From positions 1 to 6,840 of the forward strand of contig JASHYF010000166.1 in assembly GCA_030043235.1 (NCBI GenBank): a stretch of DNA of 6,840 bases. The letters run 5' to 3'. The DNA is from Solirubrobacteraceae bacterium. GTDB lineage: Bacteria; Actinomycetota; Thermoleophilia; Solirubrobacterales; Solirubrobacteraceae. Positions 1 to 6,207 of this stretch are shown here, one piece after another. Each line of letters starts with the position of its first letter. Positions within the stretch are counted from its first letter, which is position 1. Position numbers and translations under genes: made by a program. The notes beneath the pieces were generated by a model. The model saw only the letters and a program-made list of their open reading frames with translations. It searched no databases and was not told where the DNA came from.

Positions 1-273
1 CCGCTCGGGGCGACTGATGGGTGCGGGCCGAGGGTCGGGGCGCATCAGTACCACCTCCCAGCCGCCAGCGCAGCGCATGAGCGCACCGCGACGGCGGCCA
101 TCTGCCGGCGCGATGCGGAGCCCCACGCCGAGCTCACGGCACAGAGCAACGAGATCGACCGGGAGGTTGCGGTCCGCAACCAGATCGCCCGCGAAGCGCT
201 CTAGCTGGGTGCTTAGTTCCGCCTTGGTCTCCTCGTGGCTGTGGACTTCTCGCCGATGAACGACCTGATCGAT
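1..273 (-). CDS. ImmA/IrrE-type metallopeptidase, N-terminal part (cut by window edge)
   Basis: The frame is open for 91 codons from 273 to the left edge. The N-terminal region is helical; residues 37-51 (LPVDLVALCRELGVG) and 69-77 (AGGWEVVLM) have the pattern that precedes the zinc motif in ImmA/IrrE (COG2856/DUF955) peptidases. The last visible residues, ISRPER, are where family members continue into an F-T-x-A-H-E-x-x-H helix, which would lie just outside the window, so the catalytic site is not seen. Known members cleave repressor-type proteins (ImmA of ICEBs1, IrrE of Deinococcus). The gene overlaps the 3' end of the HD gene by 61 bases in another frame, which implies co-transcription and possibly coupled translation. 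No ATG, GTG or TTG is usable near the N-terminus. I chose ATC at 273-271 because a perfect AGGAGG lies six bases upstream. An in-frame GTG at 348 is possible but has no ribosome site and adds an implausible N-terminus. Family call from pattern memory only. Confidence 0.68.
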   Translation of the reverse strand, partial: MDQVVHRREVHSHEETKAELSTQLERFAGDLVADRNLPVDLVALCRELGVGLRIAPADGRRRGALMRCAGGWEVVLMRPDPRPAPISRPER

Positions 274-2192
274 GGTGCGCCTCCTGGATACTGGATGCTC
301 GCCTGCTCTCGATTCAGGGCCGGCTCCACAATGGGGCGGCCGTGCCACGGAGACGAGTCGAGTTTCGTCATAGTCTCCGCGATGTGGCGGACGGCATCGT
401 CGGGCGTCTGCTCCGGGTCGGCGGGGCGCCAGAGCACCGCGCGCTCTATCGTCTCGCGCAGGCACTCGAGCGTCCGGTTGCCCTCCATGCGTGCATAGGC
501 AGCGCCGTCGATCGCAAACGACACGCGCCACAGGCGATGGAAACGCTCCTGCTGAGCGGCCAGGTGACCCCCTGTGATGTTCTTGTTGTGTTCGTCGAGC
601 GACGCGAGCGAGTCGAGCACACCCTTGAAGAAGATCCCGACTTCGGCGATCTTGGTGTTCATCTCAAGCGTTGGGCAGTACATGACGACCTGGCCCGGCT
701 TGAGGTCGAAATCCGCCTCCAGTGTCCGCAGGGTGTTCAGCCTGTCATCGGCGCCGCGGCGCACATCGGCGCGCCACTTCTCCCCGCCGAGCTTTGAGTC
801 GCCGCGGAAGCGTTCGGTGATCGCCATCGCGGCCTCCGGCCCCCCGGCTTCGTCTTGGTAGAGGACGTGCAGTTCGTGGTGAAGCTCGCGCACCCGCAAG
901 CGCCGAACAAGCTCCACGGCGCCATCGACGTAGCGAGCTTTACCGTAGCGGCGGCGATCTTTCAGCTCCCTCTCGAACAAGCTCAGCATCTCGTGATCTG
1001 AGCACTCCAGGAGACGGTCCACCAGTCCTTCAAGCGCGGTGTCCCGCTCCGGCTCCGGGAATGTGTCTCGGTACTCGGCGATGGCCCGCTCGAGCATCCC
1101 CGATGCCCTGAGCTTTACGCGGTGGAAAAGGGCCACCTCTGACAGCTGGTAGCGACTCTCCAGCAGAGCGAGGATCGCCGTGATGGCATCGGGGCGGGGG
1201 CGCGGTCCGTTCTTCAGGTTGATCGCAACGCGATCCTCGCGTCCATGTCCGCGGTCGCGGGTCAGGATTTCCATGTAGTCGAGCAGACGAGGATCGAAGA
1301 TGTGCGGCTTGCCGAGATGCAGGAAGTCGCGGTAGAGGTAGTCGATGAGGTCGGCGCAGATCGTGTTCGCGACCAGGTCGCGGCAGACACGGACACGGAA
1401 ATCTGTGCCAGGCGTCGTGTCGACGTCCTTGTGATCTCTGGAGATCAACAGTGTCAGCAGTCGACTGGCTGTGAGCGGGTTTCCCGATTGGTCGCGTTGC
1501 GCGGCACGCAGGGCGTCGGCCTCATATTTGCTGTCGATCAGACCACGCAGCGGCTGGTAGCTGCGCTCGTGCCAGTCTGTGCGGTCGAGGATCAGGTTGA
1601 TGCGCTCGTCGCCGTCGTGGTGCGGAAGCAGCCCGAGCTCGTCCTCGAGCGTGTGACCCGCAGGGAGGTGGCCGACATCGTGGAGCAATGCGGCGAGGCG
1701 GACGAAAGCCACCTCCTCGGTGGAGAGCTCGTTGGCGCGCTGCCAGTGTTCGCTGCGTTCTGGGACCCCACGAGCCGCATTGCGTTTCGTCGCCTCCACG
1801 AGCTGTGTGGCCGCGTGCAAAGTCCCGATCGCGTGCTCGCCGCGCATGTGAGTGGCACCGCGATAGACCACGTGCGCCAGCCCCAACTGGTAGATCTCGA
1901 ACAGCCGCTGGAAGGCGGGGTGGTCGATGATCTCAAGCTCACGCGGGCTGAGCCTGACTATCCCGCTGACGGGAAGAAGCGTCTCCTTGGTTAGCCTCGC
2001 AGCCTCGTCGTCCTCGGGTGAGGAGACACCGACGAGCACATCACCGGATGCGACAACCCGCGCACCGGCCTCGTTGCGCATTGCGCTGTCGCCTTCGATG
2101 TGTTTCGAGCCCTGGGGTCCCTTGCCGTCGTCTGGCGCTCCCCCCAGGTCACCGCACGCGATCAGCTGCTCCTGCTCCCCGCCTTCGGCCAT
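213..2192 (-). CDS. HD-domain phosphohydrolase, SAMHD1/dGTPase-like (COG1078 type)
   Basis: The protein has 659 residues, no signal peptide and no membrane segments, so it is cytosolic. The HD metal site is complete: H120 in THMRGEH, H171-D172 in LLHDVGH, and D281 in ADLIDYLYRD. The alignment to SAMHD1 goes further: H175, H180 and E183 match its H210, H215 and D218, one of H191/H192 may match H233, and Y285 and D289 match Y315 and D319. Family members hydrolyse dNTPs to nucleoside and triphosphate; that this one does so is inferred, and another phosphorylated nucleotide is possible. Residues 1-65 are a Gly/Asp-rich extension with no visible domain, and M38 is an alternative start. The HD region spans about 80-300. 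The helical half from about 325 to 659 matches nothing I recognise and could be a regulatory or oligomerisation domain. It ends in basic residues (RRPRRN), partly shaped by the overlap with the peptidase gene downstream. The gene lies 80 bases after the hydrolase on the same strand but has its own probable promoter. GC is lower than in the hydrolase. Confidence 0.87.
   Translation of the reverse strand: MAEGGEQEQLIACGDLGGAPDDGKGPQGSKHIEGDSAMRNEAGARVVASGDVLVGVSSPEDDEAARLTKETLLPVSGIVRLSPRELEIIDHPAFQRLFEIYQLGLAHVVYRGATHMRGEHAIGTLHAATQLVEATKRNAARGVPERSEHWQRANELSTEEVAFVRLAALLHDVGHLPAGHTLEDELGLLPHHDGDERINLILDRTDWHERSYQPLRGLIDSKYEADALRAAQRDQSGNPLTASRLLTLLISRDHKDVDTTPGTDFRVRVCRDLVANTICADLIDYLYRDFLHLGKPHIFDPRLLDYMEILTRDRGHGREDRVAINLKNGPRPRPDAITAILALLESRYQLSEVALFHRVKLRASGMLERAIAEYRDTFPEPERDTALEGLVDRLLECSDHEMLSLFERELKDRRRYGKARYVDGAVELVRRLRVRELHHELHVLYQDEAGGPEAAMAITERFRGDSKLGGEKWRADVRRGADDRLNTLRTLEADFDLKPGQVVMYCPTLEMNTKIAEVGIFFKGVLDSLASLDEHNKNITGGHLAAQQERFHRLWRVSFAIDGAAYARMEGNRTLECLRETIERAVLWRPADPEQTPDDAVRHIAETMTKLDSSPWHGRPIVEPALNREQASIQYPGGAPSIRSFIGEKSTATRRPRRN
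280..285 (-). promoter_or_regulatory. Shine-Dalgarno AGGAGG deciding the ATC start at 273
   Basis: On the minus strand AGGAGG is followed by CGCACC (6 bases) and then ATC. It lies inside the HD coding region, 65-70 bases before the end of that gene's stop codon. It is the only perfect Shine-Dalgarno sequence noticed ahead of a start in this window, where the other starts look leaderless or nearly so. It therefore fits internal re-initiation on a shared message. Confidence 0.6.
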
Positions 2193-2198
2193 CGCTCA

Positions 2199-2204
2199 AG
2201 TCTA
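2199..2204 (-). promoter_or_regulatory. Probable -10 box TAGACT for a leaderless HD-gene transcript
   Basis: On the minus strand TAGACT fits the TANNNT pattern and is followed by exactly six bases (TGAGCG) and the ATG at 2192. Transcription starting seven bases after the box would begin at the A of the ATG. No Shine-Dalgarno sequence is present, which agrees with a leaderless message. No clear -35 box is seen. Confidence 0.45.
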
Positions 2205-2272
2205 GGAGCCGCGGCCGGAAAGCCCCGATAGGTGAATGTCACTGTGCATCGGAACTTCGTGCGAACCGTAGA

Positions 2273-3142
2273 TCAGCGCCCTGCGGAAGTCGGCACCGTC
2301 GCCTGCGCCCAATCGACGATCGCCTGCGGGCGCTGTTCGGGCACCCAGTGGGCGACGCCGTCGAGCACCTCGACGTGCAGCTGCGGCTGGCCGTCCACGG
2401 GGCCGGCGCGCACCCCGCGGGTGACCGCGTCGGCGCGACCGGCGATCAGCGTGGTGGGCACCTCCAGGCGGGCGCGCGCGTAGCGGCCGCGCGCGATCGG
2501 CAGGAGCTCGCGGGCGAGGAACGTCCGGTACATGGCGACGGTCACGGCCGGCGGGATGCGCTCGGCGAAGATGGCCACGTCGGCGGCGTCGAGCCGCTGG
2601 CCGAAGCGCCCGACCTGCAGCACGCGGCGCACCATCGGGTCGGCCACGCGCGCTCCCGCGAACGGGAGGCTGATCGGCCCCTGGTAGCTGAGGAGCACGG
2701 CCAGCCGTCCGAGGCTCGGCCTGACCCACGGGTGCGGGATGCACAGCGCGAGCATGCGCTCGATGCGCCCGGGCGCGCGCAGCGCCGCCAGGAAGCCCGC
2801 CCATGCACCCCAGTCGTGGCCGATCCAGCCGACGCGCTCGATGTCGAGCGCGTCGAGCGCCGCCAGCAGGTCGGAGGCGAGCTGCTCCTTCTCGTACCCG
2901 TGGCTGGGCTGCTCGCTCCAGCCGAAGCCGCGCAGGTCGGGCACGATCACCCTGAAGCGCCGGGCGAGCGTGGGGATGACGTGGCGCCAGCTCCACCAGC
3001 TCTGCGGCCAGCCGTGGACGAGCAGCAGCGGGGGCGCGTCGTCCTGGCCGGCGAGCGCGACGTGCATACGCAGGGCGCCGGCGTTCACGTACTCGTGTCG
3101 AACGCCCGGCAGATCGGGAGGTGCAGCGGCCACCGACGACAC
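2273..3142 (-). CDS. Alpha/beta hydrolase, epoxide hydrolase/haloalkane dehalogenase type
   Basis: The protein has 289 residues, a normal full length for the family, and is predicted cytosolic. HGWPQ (43-47) forms the oxyanion-hole loop. The nucleophile elbow is GHDWGA with D110, an aspartate rather than serine, as in epoxide hydrolases and dehalogenases. Likely partners are D238 in AGRAD and H265 in GVAHW. The cap lies between about 138 and 215. Its Y153 (SYQGP) and Y205 (MYRTF) sit where epoxide hydrolases carry the two ring-opening tyrosines, so I favour epoxide hydrolase over dehalogenase; the substrate cannot be told. The start is GTG at 3142, since TAG stands two codons upstream in frame. 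A second GTG at 3133 is as likely, because TAGCCT at 3148-3143 could be its -10 box. It precedes the HD gene on the same strand with an 80-base gap, but its much higher GC and ordinary metabolic family suggest an unrelated chromosomal neighbour. Confidence 0.88.
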   Translation of the reverse strand: MSSVAAAPPDLPGVRHEYVNAGALRMHVALAGQDDAPPLLLVHGWPQSWWSWRHVIPTLARRFRVIVPDLRGFGWSEQPSHGYEKEQLASDLLAALDALDIERVGWIGHDWGAWAGFLAALRAPGRIERMLALCIPHPWVRPSLGRLAVLLSYQGPISLPFAGARVADPMVRRVLQVGRFGQRLDAADVAIFAERIPPAVTVAMYRTFLARELLPIARGRYARARLEVPTTLIAGRADAVTRGVRAGPVDGQPQLHVEVLDGVAHWVPEQRPQAIVDWAQATVPTSAGR

Positions 3143-3188
3143 AGGCTATACGCCGCATACGCACCGTCCTCGTAGCTGGACTGGTCCG

Positions 3189-3642
3189 CTGACACTGAAT
3201 GCGATGACGGCGACCTGTCGCAGAGCTTCTCTACGGCGTCCGTGGCCTGCCGGCAGGGCGGCGCAGGGAGCTGCTGGGCGAGGCCGTCCGCGGCTCGATC
3301 GAAGACGATCTCGGCGGTCGCGTGGAGCCATTCGACACGGGCGCCGCCGCAGAGCACGCCGCGCTTGTGAGCGATCGAGAGAAGGCCGGTCGTCCCATCA
3401 GCATCCCCGACGCTCAGATCGCGGCGATCTGCCGCACGCTCCCGGCCACGCTCGCCACTCGCAACACCGACGACTTCACGGGCACCGGGACCGAGCTCGT
3501 GAACCCTTTGGCCGTAGCGCCTCGGCGGAGCACAGCACACCTGAACAATGGCCCGAAGGCGTCAGGACGGCTGGAAGTTGCGAGGCATGCACACGCCACC
3601 GGCCAGATTGGCCCGGAAACGAGGGCTTGTGAATCTACTTGA
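3189..3642 (+). pseudogene. vapC: Decayed vapC (PIN-domain toxin), 5' end missing and frameshifted
   Basis: From 3217 the frame reads VAELLYGVRGLPAGRRREL, later PISIPDAQIAA, then TLATRNTDDF and GTELVNPL, all hallmarks of the C-terminal two thirds of FitB/VapC-type PIN ribonucleases. The acidic residues in VAEL, IPDAQ and NTDDF remain. The first catalytic aspartate (the N-terminal LDTN segment) and about 40 residues are absent. Just upstream the next frame reads LTLNAMT (3189-3209), which should join VAEL directly; seven bases, GCGACCT at 3210-3216, separate them and shift the frame, and TGA at 3205-3207 stops the VAEL frame. After NPL the frame runs on about 45 codons to TGA at 3640, inside the palindrome, so the original stop seems lost too. 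No vapB antitoxin gene fits between here and the divergent hydrolase start at 3142. The longest piece that could still start is GTG at 3322, too short to be a nuclease. Confidence 0.8.
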
Positions 3643-3658
3643 AATAATTTCAAGTAGA
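3634..3658. promoter_or_regulatory. Perfect 25-base palindrome, probable operator of the AlbA_2 regulator
   Basis: Two 12-base arms, TCTACTTGAAAT and ATTTCAAGTAGA, are exact reverse complements around a single A at 3646. It is far richer in A+T than its surroundings, ends eight bases before the GTG start at 3667 and overlaps the putative -10 box. A dimeric winged-helix protein bound here would block the promoter. The next gene encodes such a helix at its C-terminus, so autorepression is the simplest reading (inference). There is no T-run, and the position just before a start makes a terminator unlikely. Confidence 0.72.
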
Positions 3659-3660
3659 AT
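3655..3660 (+). promoter_or_regulatory. Probable -10 box TAGAAT for a leaderless transcript
   Basis: TAGAAT fits TANNNT and is followed by six bases (CAAGAC) and GTG at 3667, the same spacing as at the HD gene. No Shine-Dalgarno sequence precedes the GTG. The first four bases of the box lie in the right arm of the palindrome. No convincing -35 box is at the usual distance; TTGTGA at 3627-3632 is 22 bases away. Confidence 0.45.
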
Positions 3661-3666
3661 CAAGAC

Positions 3667-5082
3667 GTGTCCATCATCGCCGTCGAATCGGCGCTCAGCG
3701 CGCCGCCGGACGAAGCCGGCTTCCTGCTGGCAGAACTTCCACAGGATCAGTGGTTCGAGCGCAAGTCCATCCGGATCGCCGCTCGCGACCTCGCCAACTC
3801 GCTGATCGGCATGGCCAACGCCGACGGAGGCATCATCGTGATTGGCCTGCGAGAAGGCAACGTCGAGGGAACCGACCGCGCGGCAGCCAAGCGCAACGAT
3901 CTGACGCAAGCCGGGATCGATCACTGCGAGCCGCCTGTTCGAGTCGGTCATCGGCTGATCGGCTGCAAGAACAACCGAGGCCAGGACGATCACCTGCTGG
4001 TCATGGAGGTGCAGCCGAGCGACGTGGTGCACGCCAATGTGCGCGATGAGGTCTTCCTACGCGTCGGCGACGAGAACCGCCGCCTGACGTTCCGCCAGCG
4101 CCAGGAGCTGCTTTACGACAAGGGCCAGGCGAGCTATGAGGCCCAGGCGCTGGCAGCCGCGGGCGTCGACGAGCTGGACACGTCGCTGCTGGCGGAGTAC
4201 GCGGAGGCTGTCGGCGCGCCGGACCCGGTCCGCTTGCTGCGCGCCAGAGAACTGGCAGCCGCGGACTCCTTGACGATCGCCGGTTGCCTGCTGTTTGCCC
4301 GCTATCCACAACGCTTTCTGCCCGAGACGTTCGTGCGTGTGCTGCGATATCGAGGCCGCGAGCGGGGCACTGGCTCGCGCCAGCAGCTCACGGCGGACGT
4401 GCGCGTGGAGGGCCCCATTCCGCGCCAGCTGCGCCGGGCCCAGACGGCGATCGGAGAGCTGCAGCCGGTGCGTCGCGCGCTCGTGTCCGCGGCCGGGCGC
4501 TTCGGCGAGATCCCACTGGTTCCACCCGACGCCTGGCTGGAGGGACTGGTCAACGCGGTCGTGCACCGCTCCTACAGCATCGCCGGCGACCACATCCGCG
4601 TTGAGATCTTCGACGATCGCATCGAGGTGTGGAGTCCGGGACGCTTCCCAGGACTGGCCGACCTGAGCAACCCGCCAGAGACGACCCGCTTCGCGCGCAA
4701 CCCGAGGATCGCCCGCGTCTGTGCCGATCTCATGTTCGGCCAAGAGCTCGGAGAGGGCATCCGCAGGATGTTCGACGAGATGCGCCAAGCGGGGCTGGGC
4801 GACCCGGTCTACCGGCAGACCTCGGGAGGGGTGCATCTCACACTGCTGGCGGAGCCCATCGACCGGGAGCTCGACGCCCGCCTGTCCACCCGCGCACGCG
4901 CTGTGATGGGCGCGCTCCGCGAGGGCGGCCGGATGAGCACCGGCGAGGTGGCCGAGGCACTCGGCGTCTCCCAGCCGGTGGCGCGGCGCGAGCTGGGCTC
5001 CCTGCGCGACGAGGGCGTGATCGAATGGGTCGGAAAGTCCGCCCGTGACCCGCGCGCGTACTGGCGGCTTCGCCCGGCCTGA
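3667..5082 (+). CDS. AlbA_2 (Schlafen-type) / HATPase_c_4 / winged-helix transcriptional regulator
   Basis: The protein has 471 residues. Residues about 22-145 are an AlbA_2 (Schlafen AlbA) domain, with FERKS (30-34), LANSLIGMANADGGIIVIG (42-60) and FLRVGDENRRLTF (130-142). Residues about 285-395 match the HATPase_c_4 region of this family: WLEGLVNAVVHRSY (290-303), VEIFDDRIEVWSPGRFP (312-328), NPRIARV (345-351) and GQELGEGIRRM (358-368). Residues about 406-468 form a winged helix, with MSTGEVAEALGVSQPVARREL as its core (423-443). Such proteins are often annotated as RecG-like helicases, but there are no helicase motifs; transcriptional regulation is the usual prediction. The N of NAVVHR fits the ATP-binding helix, though true ATP binding is unproved. 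The GTG start at 3667 is set by the -10 box and palindrome just upstream, so the message is probably leaderless and autoregulated. It follows a vapC relic and has no partner gene close downstream, so it seems to act alone or on distant targets. GC is somewhat lower than in the genes to its right. Confidence 0.88.
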   Translation: MSIIAVESALSAPPDEAGFLLAELPQDQWFERKSIRIAARDLANSLIGMANADGGIIVIGLREGNVEGTDRAAAKRNDLTQAGIDHCEPPVRVGHRLIGCKNNRGQDDHLLVMEVQPSDVVHANVRDEVFLRVGDENRRLTFRQRQELLYDKGQASYEAQALAAAGVDELDTSLLAEYAEAVGAPDPVRLLRARELAAADSLTIAGCLLFARYPQRFLPETFVRVLRYRGRERGTGSRQQLTADVRVEGPIPRQLRRAQTAIGELQPVRRALVSAAGRFGEIPLVPPDAWLEGLVNAVVHRSYSIAGDHIRVEIFDDRIEVWSPGRFPGLADLSNPPETTRFARNPRIARVCADLMFGQELGEGIRRMFDEMRQAGLGDPVYRQTSGGVHLTLLAEPIDRELDARLSTRARAVMGALREGGRMSTGEVAEALGVSQPVARRELGSLRDEGVIEWVGKSARDPRAYWRLRPA

Positions 5083-5113
5083 TCAGCGCTCGACACCGAG
5101 CCGCCACCGGATG

Positions 5114-5185
5114 TTTCGAGTCTTCTCGCAAGCAGCTGCAAGTGGGCTCGAAAGCAGGTCTCGAGCAGCTCGCAAGCGGCTGCTC
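5114..5185. repeat. Inverted and direct repeats after the AlbA_2 gene, possible weak terminator
   Basis: TTTCGAG (5114-5120) and CTCGAAA (5147-5153) are inverted copies enclosing the palindrome GCAGCTGC (5132-5139). GAGCAGC (5163-5169) and GCTGCTC (5179-5185) form a second 7-base stem. The loop contents TCGCAAGCAGCTGC (5126-5139) and TCGCAAGCGGCTGC (5170-5183) are direct copies differing at one base. The site lies 31 bases past the stop of the regulator. Neither hairpin has a T-run, so a factor-independent terminator is uncertain. The rest of 5083-5318 holds only the promoter box at 5304; no gene or RNA was recognised. Confidence 0.5.
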
Positions 5186-5303
5186 ACGCCGCCCGCCGCA
5201 TCGCCTCCAGCCACGCCCGGCGGTGCGACGAGGTGGCCTCGTCGCCCCGGAGCGCGGGCGGCGCCGCCCGGCGCGTGCCCGTCTGCGCGGCGGTGCGCAC
5301 CCC

Positions 5304-5309
5304 TATGAT
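5304..5309 (+). promoter_or_regulatory. Probable -10 box TATGAT for the methyltransferase gene
   Basis: TATGAT differs at one base from the TATAAT consensus and stands nine bases before the ATG at 5319. Transcription seven bases after the box would leave a leader of only about three bases. No Shine-Dalgarno sequence is seen between them. The box supports the start at 5319 over the longer open frame that begins at 5142. Confidence 0.5.
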
Positions 5310-5318
5310 CTTGCGCCC

Positions 5319-6188
5319 ATGTGGTGGTATTGGGACTCTGCCGTGCAGCCGCTGCTCGAAGCGCGCGCGCCGCGCACGCTGGTCGAGGTCGGCTCCTCGA
5401 AGGGGCAGAACACGCGCCTGATCGCCGCGTGGGCGGCCGAGCACGGCGCGGTGCTGCACGCGATCGATCCCAAGCCGCGCTTCGACGTGGACTCCTACAC
5501 GCAGCAGTGGCCCGGGCACCTCGTCTTCCACCGCGAGCTGAGCCCCGGCGCGCTCGCGGCGATCGGGCCGGTGGACATGATGCTGCTCGACGGCGACCAC
5601 AACTGGTACACCGTGATGGGCGAGCTGCGGGAGATCGACAGGCTCAACCCCGAGTGGCCGCTGTTGCTCATGCACGACGTGGGCTGGCCGTACGGGCGGC
5701 GGGACATGTACTACGCGCCCGAGCGGATTCCCGCCGAGCACCGCCATCCCAGCCGCAGGGGGGCGATCAAGCCCTTCCAGTCGGCGCTCAAGGAGCAGCT
5801 GCAAAAGGCCCCGCTCGTGAACGCCGAGCACGAGGGCGGCAGGCGCAACGGCGTGCTGACCGCCGTCGAGGACTTCCTCGCCGGCACCGACAGGGACCTG
5901 ATGCTCTTCCTGCAGGCGGGCATGGGTGGGCTCGGAGTGATCGCGAGCGCGGACGCGCTCGCGCGCGACGAGGCGCTCGCGCGGGCGGTGGCGAGCGTGC
6001 ACGACGTCAAGTACGCGGTCACGATCTCGCCCGCGTACGCAACACGGGAGTTCGGCGAGGCGACCGCCTCGCAGGAGCGGCCGCAACCGTACCCGTTCCC
6101 GCGACCGGACCCGCCCAGTGGGTGGGGAAGGCTCGTGCACGGAGCGCGCCGGCGCGTGAGGCGCGCGTCGCGTCCCTCGCCCAGGTGA
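5319..6188 (+). CDS. Class I SAM-dependent methyltransferase (Methyltransf_24-like)
   Basis: The protein has 289 residues. Motif I, LVEVGSSKGQNT (21-32), is the SAM-binding loop. AIDPKP (48-53) supplies the acidic end of strand 2, and DMMLLDGDHNW (86-96) with LLMHDVGWPYG (116-126) covers the strand 4 and 5 region. The DGDH and MHD motifs resemble the Methyltransf_24 and cephalosporin-hydroxylase-like group, whose members often act on sugars or small molecules, sometimes with metal help; the substrate is unknown here. The region after residue 250 is Pro/Arg-rich, ends in a run of arginines (RRRVRRASRPSPR) and looks like a disordered basic tail. The frame is open back to 5142, but the upstream part is Arg/Pro-rich low-complexity sequence and the -10 box at 5304 favours ATG 5319. 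The acyl-CoA dehydrogenase starts 19 bases after its stop on the same strand, so the two may be co-transcribed, though no shared pathway is evident. Confidence 0.82.
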   Translation: MWWYWDSAVQPLLEARAPRTLVEVGSSKGQNTRLIAAWAAEHGAVLHAIDPKPRFDVDSYTQQWPGHLVFHRELSPGALAAIGPVDMMLLDGDHNWYTVMGELREIDRLNPEWPLLLMHDVGWPYGRRDMYYAPERIPAEHRHPSRRGAIKPFQSALKEQLQKAPLVNAEHEGGRRNGVLTAVEDFLAGTDRDLMLFLQAGMGGLGVIASADALARDEALARAVASVHDVKYAVTISPAYATREFGEATASQERPQPYPFPRPDPPSGWGRLVHGARRRVRRASRPSPR

Positions 6189-6207
6189 GCGCGCGAGACC
6201 GGCGGGT

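Noticed and set aside
2202..3164. Minus-strand open frame of 320 codons overlapping the hydrolase
   Set aside because: It is the hydrolase in another frame, Arg/Pro/Ala-rich with no motif; the overlapping frame carries HGWPQ, GHDWGA and the catalytic His.
2018..3175. Long plus-strand open frame (385 codons) opposite the HD and hydrolase genes
   Set aside because: It is antisense to two well-supported genes; its product is Arg/His/Ala-rich with no family pattern, as expected from high-GC shadow frames.
3085..3540. Minus-strand open frame of 151 codons across the vapC relic
   Set aside because: The plus strand shows clear VapC motifs in two adjoining frames, so this is their antisense shadow.
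3667..5082. Reading the 471-residue protein as a RecG-type helicase
   Set aside because: No Walker A or DEXH helicase motifs; the domains are AlbA_2, HATPase_c_4-like and winged helix.
5142..5318. N-terminal extension of the methyltransferase
   Set aside because: The sequence is Arg/Pro/Ala-rich and overlaps the repeats and the -10 box; the family domain begins just after ATG 5319.
5184..6140. Minus-strand open frame of 318 codons opposite the methyltransferase
   Set aside because: The plus strand carries the SAM-binding motifs; the antisense product is Arg/His/Val-rich with no recognisable domain.
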